Origin: an uncultured Lachnospiraceae bacterium
GTDB taxonomy: Bacteria; Bacillota; Clostridia; Lachnospirales; Lachnospiraceae
Direction of reading: 5' to 3'
Length of the DNA stretch: 37,487 nt
NCBI GenBank assembly: GCA_947179245.1
Contig: CAMXBD010000016.1
Location: 1 to 37,487 of the forward strand
The position numbers and the translations under genes were made by a program. The notes beneath the pieces were generated by a model, which saw only the letters and a list, made by a program, of their open reading frames with translations, made no database searches and had not been told where the DNA came from. This document shows, one piece after another, positions 17,923 to 26,658 of this stretch (its first letter is position 1; every line of letters starts with the position of its first letter).

Positions 17923-19236
17923 TTAAGGTACATTAAAAGATTGCTCCCATATCTGATCAGTGGGCGGGAACAGCTCTCCAAAGCCCAGATCAGTTACCTT
18001 AATCTGCACTGTTTCCGGCGCACTCATCGACATCTCCAGCCGATATCTTGTATAGGGTGCACCGCTTCCATTACCACCTGTAAGCGGTATTTGTTTCGTC
18101 TCTATATTTTTCCCGGTAAGCGGCGTGACCACAAAATCAATCTGTCTGTCTCCCTCCAAAAGAAACTCGCATTCCTTCGTGACCTCATACCAGTTCTCTC
18201 CCGCATCCAGCAGCGCATAATAGGATTCCTTACCCTGCCGCAAAACATTCATGCCGATATTGGATTTCAGCTTGTCCTTGCCGAGAAATACATGTTTCGT
18301 GCCCACCTCACTAGGCTCCAGTTTTTCCAGCAGTCCGTAACATGCTCCCCTGCTGAAAAGGTTATTCCCTTGAAAAACTCTCCTGTTATGGCAGAGAAAT
18401 TGCAAGGAACGCTCATTCCACTCTTCCCGGAATCCGTCACCCAGCAAATATGCCGATGATATGATTCTTCCCTCGCACATTTTCTGTAAGATTCCTAAGA
18501 AACGCTCATCCGCCAGCTGGTAAGCGCCCTGCCTCGTATCCTCATCCTCCGTATCCTCCGGAATGACTAACGTGTCGTAGATCTGTTCCTCGATCAGCAC
18601 GACGATCGGCGTCGTCCGCTTATTGCACTCCATCCGGTATGTCTTAAGCCGCAGCCCGTCATGTTCGCAGGCGATGGCCTGATAAGTCCACAACTCCGGC
18701 GGCTGGTGCAGCATAAAAGAATAAAAACTCTCCGTATGGCTCTGAAGATAGATATGTGTAGTTTTCAATCCGAGATTCGCTGATACTAACGTTAATATCT
18801 CCACCATTCTGTCGTCCAGTTCATCCACCGTAAACATGATTGAATGTATCTTCTCTATTGTGGTAATGAGATTTAACAGTGTCATGCTGCGCTTTAGGAA
18901 AAGAGTGAGCAGCGCTACCGGATCAAAAGATTCGCCGTCCAGTTCAATCTTCTCACCTTTTCTGGCCAGTTTTAGAAGCCCCTCCACCGGAATCATTGCT
19001 TCCTCTCCGGCATTCTTCACAGCATCCTTACCATAAAACCATTGATTGACCCCTTCTCGTTTACATAACATAGTCGGAATATTATACTGCTTTGTCCCTA
19101 CGACGGTGGCGACCGTATCTACATCCTCCTGCCCGTAGATGCAATAGCTGATCTGGGAATATTTTTCTCCCAGATCATAGCCAACCAGCACACTTCCCTT
19201 ATGCAGTTTGCCTTCCTCTTTCTTCTCTAAGAACAT
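17923..19236 (-). CDS. Hsp70/actin-like ATPase-fold protein (DUF5716-like)
   Basis: N-terminal VLVGYDLGEKYSQISYC resembles the phosphate-1 motif; SSAYLLGDGFREEW resembles the adenosine motif; strong RBS AGGAGG. Confidence 0.6.
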   Translation of the reverse strand: MFLEKKEEGKLHKGSVLVGYDLGEKYSQISYCIYGQEDVDTVATVVGTKQYNIPTMLCKREGVNQWFYGKDAVKNAGEEAMIPVEGLLKLARKGEKIELDGESFDPVALLTLFLKRSMTLLNLITTIEKIHSIMFTVDELDDRMVEILTLVSANLGLKTTHIYLQSHTESFYSFMLHQPPELWTYQAIACEHDGLRLKTYRMECNKRTTPIVVLIEEQIYDTLVIPEDTEDEDTRQGAYQLADERFLGILQKMCEGRIISSAYLLGDGFREEWNERSLQFLCHNRRVFQGNNLFSRGACYGLLEKLEPSEVGTKHVFLGKDKLKSNIGMNVLRQGKESYYALLDAGENWYEVTKECEFLLEGDRQIDFVVTPLTGKNIETKQIPLTGGNGSGAPYTRYRLEMSMSAPETVQIKVTDLGFGELFPPTDQIWEQSFNVP

Positions 19237-19244
19237 ACTGCCTC

Positions 19245-22200
19245 CTAGCGCAACTGAAATACCCGATTCACCAAATAGTCCTGTCTGTAATACTCTATAA
19301 GCAGATCGTCCACCGTATCGTAATCATGCAGCGTTTTTCCGATCATAATGTCATTGAGCAGTGTAAACCGGCTATCAAAATTCTCCTGCGCAATATCACT
19401 CTTATTGATCGTACCGCTTTTCGTCAGCTGCTCGTTTCCTTCAGACTCCTCAGTGATATAAAATTGCAGTCTCTCACCGAAAAAGAGAATAAACTCTTTG
19501 ACGCAGATGCCTGCAAACATATCTTTCATTTCTTCCTTGCAATACTCGCTCTCTGTATTGTCCTCACTCTGGATCACATAGTGGATAACAGCCCTGTTTC
19601 CGGGTTTTGTACGGTACTCCACAATCGTCTTGTCCTGATATTCGTCCATCTGAGGTATGTAGCCCTGATATTCCTTATAGAACGGCAGCACAATCTGTTC
19701 ATCCAGAAGATCCCGTAAAAAATCACAACAGACAGCTTTTACCATCTCATTTTGTTCCTGTTTATCTTCTGCATAATACTGCAGACATGCTATCTTACAC
19801 ACGCAATGCAGCGATACCCCTTCCTGATACAACTGCATCACGCTCCGAAAAATATAGGATTCCGTGATGTGCCCTTCTATTGCATAGTCGTAACAGCTCT
19901 GTGATAAAAAAGCTGCCATCAGTTCATCCTTGCCGATCCCTTTGCTGTATGTGCGGAAAATCTCCATTTTTTCCCCCACATGCGCCCCCGTATAAAGCAT
20001 CTGTATGATCATCCGCTCACACAGCACATAGGTATCCATGCCAAAATCTTCCGCAGCCTTCCATACATCCCGCATATCTTTGATACTGCTGTTTAAATAT
20101 CTGATCAGGTAATCCAGTACATTCTCGTCATATTTTCCCTTTTTCACCACATAGTATAAGATTCCTGTCATAACAGGATCTTCTTCCATCTGCTCCTCTT
20201 CCAGCAGCCTGCTGCACAGTTTTACCAGAATCTTGGCATCCACCCCATATGGTCCAAAGCTGCATACCCATCGATATGCCTCTGAATACATACCGCGCAC
20301 TACCATGTAGCGAATGATCTCTTTGCGGTCTCTTCGCAGTACATCCTCCGGCCTAAGTTCCAGCAGATAATCATCCAATTCCCGCATCCGGTCTTTCTCA
20401 TAATAGTAGTGTACCAACATCATGCGCATTTCACGCTTCATTGATTCTACAATTCGGTCAGACTTAGAAAGAAGTACAAAAAGATCTACATTGTCGTCCC
20501 CCACACTAAAATGATTCTGATATTCAAAGCATGTGTAGACTGCATATCCGGGATCATCCCTCACGAAAGGCGCCACCATAAGCGCCAGTTTCGCCGGACT
20601 GAGCAATGTTTCTAAGCTGTAATCTATACTCGTTGTATACCGGTTACCCTCCCCGTCATCCAACAGTATCTTGCAGTTGGAATCATAAATGGGCGCCTGT
20701 ACCCTGCCTCCGTTCACGGGATATCTGTACTCCCCTGTATCATACGGATACACGAGTATCACTTCCTTAATCTTATCGGAATCCACCTTGATCTGTCTCA
20801 TAAACAGAAGAGATACCAACTGCTTTGCGCTTTCCTCATCGACCATGGGAAGGCTGAGCAGATTCCGGTACAGATATGCCAAATCTTTATTGATTCTTCC
20901 ACGTCTGATCTGTTCTGTCACAAAACGTTCTATAGCCGCCGAGTAGTTTACATAAATATCCGGCATCTCCTCTTTGTGACGATATACATAAGCATACAGA
21001 TACGCCGTGATCTCATAATGCAGATCACTCTGGTAAGCAAAATACATCAGTATGATCTTAGGCAGAGGACCATTGTACTCCAGAGAAATGGACATCATAT
21101 AATACTCATATAAGCGCGTGATCCTGAGATTTTCTTCCACTCCGGCACGATACCATTCAAAATATGCCTCTCCATAGCAATTTCCCTTAATCAACAGGGC
21201 ACAGATTGCATGAAGAATATCACTCTGCGGTCTCTTTTCATAGCAGCCCTTCAAAATTTTAAAAACACTGTCCGAATATGTTTTCTGCTTCTGCGAAAGA
21301 TACACGACCTGCAGGATGATCTCATCTTTCATGAGGTCGTTCTTAACTGCAAAATGCAGTATCTGCTGTTCAAATACGTCCAGTTTCAAAAGCATAGCCG
21401 GATTCATACACAGCAAATGCCATGCCTCGATATAGATTACCGGGGAAGTGCATTGATAACGGAACAGTTCTTCCAACAATTCCCATTTACGTGAAGGATT
21501 CCTGACATATTCCTCGGACAAATACATCAAAAGCCACGCAATACGCCAGTTTCCCTTGTTTCGCTCATAAATATCCGCCACCTCTGCCGCCACGTCATCC
21601 ACATACTCATCATCTCTGCTGTACAACGTCGTGAGGTACAAATAATAGCACCACAGCTCAGGATATAATTCCCGGCTCAGAAGCACTTGTTCCTCATGTT
21701 TCTCAATCAGCCACTTCGCCTCATTATAACGTTCTTCCGTCAATAGGATCTGTGCCTGAAATAATTTGATCGTAATATCCTTATCGTCCAGTTCCATCAT
21801 ACGGTTCAGAAGCTTGTTCGTCTCCGTCATCCAAGTCTTTGCACCGATTTTCTTAAGACGGAACGCCTGATAATATTCCATCACTTCTACTGTGAGTCTT
21901 CCCTTTTCCCGACGGATTCCTAATGTCTTTCTTCCGGTCATATGCAGTACGACCGTAACCGGTACTCTGATCGTTTTATGCTCCTGAATCAGCAGAATAC
22001 AGCCGTAATTGTTACCCGCGTGCAGTTTCTCTAAATCCACATAATAATATACTCTGTAGATATTCCCCAGAAAAGAAGAGTCCGACACGGTATCTTCTTC
22101 TACCCGCAAAAATGCGCCTTCCGTTCCAATCTTTATATGGGTATACCCCCATCCGTTTCTGTTGACCACAAGCGCATAGCGGGTCATCTCAAGCGGGTCT

Positions 22201-22808
22201 TCCAGCCTGATCGACGTCTCTTCCGGTATATACTCCACAGGTTTTTTCTTATTGATCTCCAAAAGAAACTCTTCAACGTTATGCTCGTTACCTTTGACCT
22301 CCGACAATCCTTTATATGCGGCATAATGCTGTCTGTCATTTCCGGTAAAGACCTGCTTAAACTCATCGGAATAAAACATTTTGACCGCTTCATCCCAGTT
22401 GCTCTTAGCCAAATTAGTAAAATGAAACAAATTTTTGATATTTCCCAGACTGGATACAATGACTTCCGGTACGATCACCGCAGAAAAGGGAATATAATAT
22501 TCACCCTGATTGGAAATCACATTGAAGGCTCCTTTCACCTCCTCACCCACTTCCATTCCATGGGCATCAAAGCGGTAATGGATCTCATCCTGACTTCCAC
22601 TAAATGTCTGTGTCATGCATTCCATACGAAGATCGGAAGATATAACATGTCCTTCTGTCATACGTCCCTTAGGACCGTAAACCATAAAAAAATCTTCCAC
22701 CACCGTATCGGCATGAATCGACAACTCAATACGCGGACAGGAAAAGTCCAAAGAGCCTTTACCATCATTAAATTTTCCGTTTAATATCTCTTCAACCACC
22801 TGTCTCAC
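19245..22808 (-). CDS. Giant protein with N-terminal beta-rich region and long helical/TPR-like repeats (DUF5717-like), GTG start
   Basis: 1187-aa ORF with no signal peptide; N-terminal beta-strand-rich segment, then many helical hairpins of TPR character. Family name from memory. Confidence 0.65.
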   Translation of the reverse strand: MRQVVEEILNGKFNDGKGSLDFSCPRIELSIHADTVVEDFFMVYGPKGRMTEGHVISSDLRMECMTQTFSGSQDEIHYRFDAHGMEVGEEVKGAFNVISNQGEYYIPFSAVIVPEVIVSSLGNIKNLFHFTNLAKSNWDEAVKMFYSDEFKQVFTGNDRQHYAAYKGLSEVKGNEHNVEEFLLEINKKKPVEYIPEETSIRLEDPLEMTRYALVVNRNGWGYTHIKIGTEGAFLRVEEDTVSDSSFLGNIYRVYYYVDLEKLHAGNNYGCILLIQEHKTIRVPVTVVLHMTGRKTLGIRREKGRLTVEVMEYYQAFRLKKIGAKTWMTETNKLLNRMMELDDKDITIKLFQAQILLTEERYNEAKWLIEKHEEQVLLSRELYPELWCYYLYLTTLYSRDDEYVDDVAAEVADIYERNKGNWRIAWLLMYLSEEYVRNPSRKWELLEELFRYQCTSPVIYIEAWHLLCMNPAMLLKLDVFEQQILHFAVKNDLMKDEIILQVVYLSQKQKTYSDSVFKILKGCYEKRPQSDILHAICALLIKGNCYGEAYFEWYRAGVEENLRITRLYEYYMMSISLEYNGPLPKIILMYFAYQSDLHYEITAYLYAYVYRHKEEMPDIYVNYSAAIERFVTEQIRRGRINKDLAYLYRNLLSLPMVDEESAKQLVSLLFMRQIKVDSDKIKEVILVYPYDTGEYRYPVNGGRVQAPIYDSNCKILLDDGEGNRYTTSIDYSLETLLSPAKLALMVAPFVRDDPGYAVYTCFEYQNHFSVGDDNVDLFVLLSKSDRIVESMKREMRMMLVHYYYEKDRMRELDDYLLELRPEDVLRRDRKEIIRYMVVRGMYSEAYRWVCSFGPYGVDAKILVKLCSRLLEEEQMEEDPVMTGILYYVVKKGKYDENVLDYLIRYLNSSIKDMRDVWKAAEDFGMDTYVLCERMIIQMLYTGAHVGEKMEIFRTYSKGIGKDELMAAFLSQSCYDYAIEGHITESYIFRSVMQLYQEGVSLHCVCKIACLQYYAEDKQEQNEMVKAVCCDFLRDLLDEQIVLPFYKEYQGYIPQMDEYQDKTIVEYRTKPGNRAVIHYVIQSEDNTESEYCKEEMKDMFAGICVKEFILFFGERLQFYITEESEGNEQLTKSGTINKSDIAQENFDSRFTLLNDIMIGKTLHDYDTVDDLLIEYYRQDYLVNRVFQLR

Positions 22809-22842
22809 GTTCTCACAACCTCATATCTCCATAGATATTAAA

Positions 22843-22872
22843 ATTATACCATTTATGAGGTAGGCTGTGCAA
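22843..22872 (-). promoter_or_regulatory. Putative sigma-A promoter for the 15798-22808 cassette
   Basis: Minus strand TTGCAC-N18-TATAAT. Confidence 0.5.
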
Positions 22873-22926
22873 CCTTTAATCAGTCAACGCATACCATATT
22901 AAGAAGAGAATACTATGAGGTTTTTT

Positions 22927-24192
22927 ATGGAAGAGCCTATTTTAAAAAGCATGCAGTCCGAAGGGATCAATCAGGGCAGGCTGCAGATCAACGTTACTGC
23001 CAACGTAGGGTTGATACCGATCCAGAATGCTAATATAACTATCTCTTATACCGGCGAACCAAACAGCACTCTGGAGACCCTGACTACTAATTCCTCCGGT
23101 CAGACCGACACCGTTTCACTAAATACTCCACCGTTAGAGTACAGTCTGACGCCAAACTCACCTATGCCTTATGCAGAATACACCCTGAATGTCACGGCAC
23201 CGGGCTACGAACCGGTAACTGTATCCGGCGTTGAAGTACTTCCCGATGTGACTGCTTTACAGAATATTGAAATGATTCCCACAGAAATCTCTCAGGAGGA
23301 AGAAGAGACGATCGTAATTCCCGACCATACACTTTACGGTGATTATCCTCCCAAGATTCCTGAAGATGAGATCAAGCCCATGGATGAATCCGGCGAAATC
23401 GTCCTAAGCCGTGTTGTCATTCCTGAATATATCATTGTACATGACGGTGTTCCCTCTGATTCCACCGCTACAAATTACTACGTAAAATACCGTGACTATA
23501 TTAAAAACGTAGTTTCATCTGAGATATATGCTACATGGCCTGAAAATGCTATTTACGCCAACACTCTTGCGATCATGTCCTTTACTTTAAACCGTGTCTA
23601 TACAGAATGGTATAGGAACCAAGGATACAACTTCACAATCACCTCTTCCACTGCTTACGACCAGAAATGGATCTATGGCAGGAATATTTACTCCAACATT
23701 GACAGATTGGTAGACTCTATCTTCGCCAACTTCCTCTCCCGTCCCGGCGTGCGCCAGCCTATCTTCACCTCCTACTGCGACGGCAGGAATGTGACATGTG
23801 ACGGTTTAAGCCAGTGGGGATCCAAATATCTCGGTGATGAAGGATATACTCCCATCGAAATCATCCGCTACTACTATGGCAGCGACATGTATATTAACAC
23901 TGCCGTAGCCGTATCCGGTGTACCCTCCTCATGGCCCGGCTACAACCTAAACATAGGCGCTTCGGGCGATAAGGTATTACAGATACAGCAGCAGCTTAAC
24001 CGCATCGCCCAGAACTATCCGGCAATTCCCCGCATCACAGCAGATGGCATCTATGGTAACAACACCGCCAATGCGGTACGCATTTTCCAAGGAATCTTCA
24101 ACCTGCCTCAGTCCGGTATCGTAGATTATCCTACATGGTATAAGATTTCAGAAGTCTATGTAGGGGTAAGCAGAATCTCAGAACCGGGATGA
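22927..24192 (+). CDS. SpoIID-like domain protein with one C-terminal PG_binding_1 domain; paralog of 263-2107
   Basis: IKNVVSSEIYATWPENAIYAN, NRVYTEWYRNQGYNF, GLSQWGSKYLGDEGYTPIEIIRYYYG match the 263-2107 protein; one PG-binding repeat; no LysM. Start chosen after the GAGG RBS. Confidence 0.85.
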   Translation: MEEPILKSMQSEGINQGRLQINVTANVGLIPIQNANITISYTGEPNSTLETLTTNSSGQTDTVSLNTPPLEYSLTPNSPMPYAEYTLNVTAPGYEPVTVSGVEVLPDVTALQNIEMIPTEISQEEEETIVIPDHTLYGDYPPKIPEDEIKPMDESGEIVLSRVVIPEYIIVHDGVPSDSTATNYYVKYRDYIKNVVSSEIYATWPENAIYANTLAIMSFTLNRVYTEWYRNQGYNFTITSSTAYDQKWIYGRNIYSNIDRLVDSIFANFLSRPGVRQPIFTSYCDGRNVTCDGLSQWGSKYLGDEGYTPIEIIRYYYGSDMYINTAVAVSGVPSSWPGYNLNIGASGDKVLQIQQQLNRIAQNYPAIPRITADGIYGNNTANAVRIFQGIFNLPQSGIVDYPTWYKISEVYVGVSRISEPG

Positions 24193-24263
24193 CAAATTGA
24201 GCTTCGCTTAATTGCGAGATTCGTTTCGCGAACCCGAAAACACGGAACAATATTCTTAATAAT

Positions 24264-24306
24264 AAAAAAGAGCCGTTCCGCCTAAACATGCGGAACGACT
24301 TTTTTA
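24264..24306. terminator. Bidirectional Rho-independent terminator between convergent genes
   Basis: AAAAAAGaGCCGTTCCGC ctaaacat GCGGAACGaCTTTTTT: stem flanked by A- and T-tracts. Confidence 0.9.
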
Positions 24307-24315
24307 TCTTTCTTA

Positions 24316-26463
24316 TTAATCACTTAATCCCAGCAAGTGTATCACTGTCAAAGAGTTAGCCGGTGCTGTGTACCCGAATGTCTCACCTATCTCCATTTTA
24401 CTCTCCTGCGGTACAACTGCCATCTCGTTAAAGCTGTTCATCGCCTTCTTATCTGCTCCGGTCAGCACAGTCACATCTGCTTCCTGCAAAAAACATGTGA
24501 TATCCCTGCCTTCCAGTATCACATTCATAGGAATGTCCTCGTCCGACACATTGACAATCTTAAGGATCACATCTCCATCCGCATCCACAGCCGATTCGTA
24601 CAGCGTCAGATCAGCCGCCCCTGTAAGTTCAGAGTCAAAGCTGTAATCACCCGCATTATTCCCGTACATCTGCTGTACATAATAATTTGCCGAACCAAAG
24701 ATACCATCATTGGAATAAAAAATCATGTCCGGCACCCACTGATTCAGTTTAGAGTGGGAGAAAAGCGGTGCGTAACACGCCATCTCCACCACATCTCCAT
24801 TCTTCTCAAGTCCTGTCATATAAGCCGCTTCAGCCAGCGCAGCATCCAGTGTATTCGCCTTCGCCGCATACTCTCCGAGGAATACTTTAGCCTGCGCATT
24901 TCTATCGTAACTGTCATACCGGTGCGTATTCGCAAGAAACCACTCCGGCGTCTCATAGTAATGTTCGTCTACCAGCGTAGTGACAGAATCCGGATTTAAG
25001 ATCAGATAATTCCAGCCGTCTTCACTGGCGGAAACTGTACCGTTTGCCACGATCAGTTCCACATCACCATATAACTCCGGATTGGACGCAGCCGCTTCCT
25101 CGAATGCCTTCACGAACTGTTTGTAGTGCTGATGGTACTCGCTCTGCCACTGTTCATTGCCGATGCCAATATATTTCAATTCAAAAGGCTCTTCATGTCC
25201 CATGGCAATCCGCACCGCACCCCATGTCGTACTCTCATCGCCTTTACAGAATTCCACCAGATCGAGGGCATCCTGCACATACTGCTTAAACTCCTCGTCA
25301 GCGATGCTGTACACCTTATAAAAAGGACTCTGAATCTCGCATGTCATACCCGCGTTAAGCACAGGCACCGGCATACACTCAAGCGCTTCACACAGTTCAA
25401 AATACTCATAGAATCCCAAGCCGTAAGTCGTGTAATAGGGATTTGCCTTAGACCCCTGCCAGATGCTCTTACCCTGAGGACGCACCGCCACATCGCCCAC
25501 TGTACTTTCCCCATTGATTTCAAATGTAAGACCGTCACCGACGGAGTCCTTCCAACTATAGATACTCTCCTCATCTCTTCCCTCGATCACGCATCCACCG
25601 GGGAATCGTAAGAATGTCGGGTTTAAGGCTTCCAGATATTCCCCGAAATCTTTGCGCACAGGCAGACCCTTATAGGTATCCTGCGGCATCATGGAAATCA
25701 TGTCAAAACACGCCTCCCCTGCCGGAATCTTTACTGCCAGACGGACATTTTTATTCGCCGTGGCATCCGCCGTCAAAGTAGTCTCATACTTATGCCATTG
25801 ATCCGATATTCCTTCCACGCTCTGCTCGGCATAAACCGTACCGTCCTCATTATAGAGCGTCACATAGACAGTGTCTACAGAACCGTCGTCCGATTTACAA
25901 TAAAATGAGACATCGTAGGAGTCTCCCTGTGTGATCGCTATGCCCTCCAGATATCCTCCATTGCTGATTCCTTCCTGCGGACTTGCGGAAGAGAGCCCTG
26001 AATTTTGCACCACCACGTACTGCGGGTTATTCTCGTTAAGCGCCGTACCGTCCTCACTGCCGTCATGCACTGAAAATGTCACTGCCTCATTGGTGCTTTC
26101 CCATCCGTGAAGCTGTTCATCCCTCGCCTCGATTCCATACTCGAAAGAGCGATTCTTTATCATCTCCACATACATACCGCCATCCACGGCGTAATTAATA
26201 TCTTCCAAAAAAAGTCCAAACAGCGTATCAGAGATCCGTTGGCTCTCATCCAGCCCTTCCAGACTTATATTTACTCTATAGGTGACGCCGTCGCCACCCG
26301 CCTCATTTGCATCATTGTCCACACCCTCTGCCAGTGTTTCCACACTCTCCTGCTCTGACAGTGTGCCGCTCTGCTCCGAGGCTGCATTGCCACAACCGGC
26401 TATGTTTGCCGCCAATACCACACAAATGCCATATGTAACGGTTTTTCTTAACGCTCGTTTCAT
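24316..26463 (-). CDS. Alpha-L-arabinofuranosidase-like lipoprotein (GH51)
   Basis: Lipobox-like ANIAGCGN; GLFLEDINYAVDGGMYVEMIKNRSFE; FLRFPGGCVIEG; YIGIGNEQW; VFLGEYAAK. Confidence 0.85.
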   Translation of the reverse strand: MKRALRKTVTYGICVVLAANIAGCGNAASEQSGTLSEQESVETLAEGVDNDANEAGGDGVTYRVNISLEGLDESQRISDTLFGLFLEDINYAVDGGMYVEMIKNRSFEYGIEARDEQLHGWESTNEAVTFSVHDGSEDGTALNENNPQYVVVQNSGLSSASPQEGISNGGYLEGIAITQGDSYDVSFYCKSDDGSVDTVYVTLYNEDGTVYAEQSVEGISDQWHKYETTLTADATANKNVRLAVKIPAGEACFDMISMMPQDTYKGLPVRKDFGEYLEALNPTFLRFPGGCVIEGRDEESIYSWKDSVGDGLTFEINGESTVGDVAVRPQGKSIWQGSKANPYYTTYGLGFYEYFELCEALECMPVPVLNAGMTCEIQSPFYKVYSIADEEFKQYVQDALDLVEFCKGDESTTWGAVRIAMGHEEPFELKYIGIGNEQWQSEYHQHYKQFVKAFEEAAASNPELYGDVELIVANGTVSASEDGWNYLILNPDSVTTLVDEHYYETPEWFLANTHRYDSYDRNAQAKVFLGEYAAKANTLDAALAEAAYMTGLEKNGDVVEMACYAPLFSHSKLNQWVPDMIFYSNDGIFGSANYYVQQMYGNNAGDYSFDSELTGAADLTLYESAVDADGDVILKIVNVSDEDIPMNVILEGRDITCFLQEADVTVLTGADKKAMNSFNEMAVVPQESKMEIGETFGYTAPANSLTVIHLLGLSD

Positions 26464-26600
26464 AATCAGCCGCTCCTCTCTCTGTTTAATGAACAGATTT
26501 TATATTTTTGATATATCTAAATTATTTTATATTATTATATAAATTTCCCTATTTAAACGCAAGTCCAAAGTAGGCGGTCATGAATATATTTTTCCATCAA

Positions 26601-26644
26601 AAAAAGAAATGAATCCAGCCATCCGGTAGAATTCATTTCTTTTT
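26601..26644. terminator. Rho-independent terminator downstream of htpG
   Basis: AAAAAGAAATGAAT ... ATTCATTTCTTTTT perfect 14-bp stem located just after the htpG stop. Confidence 0.85.
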
Positions 26645-26658
26645 ATGGTTTACATAAT

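Noticed and set aside
17842-18459. 205-aa plus-strand ORF opposite the Hsp70-like gene
   Set aside because: Antisense shadow of a well-supported CDS.
22137-22784. 215-aa plus-strand ORF opposite the giant DUF5717-like gene
   Set aside because: Antisense shadow; no recognisable motif.
24337-24999. 220-aa plus-strand ORF opposite the GH51 gene
   Set aside because: Antisense to a clear lipoprotein enzyme; no independent coding evidence.
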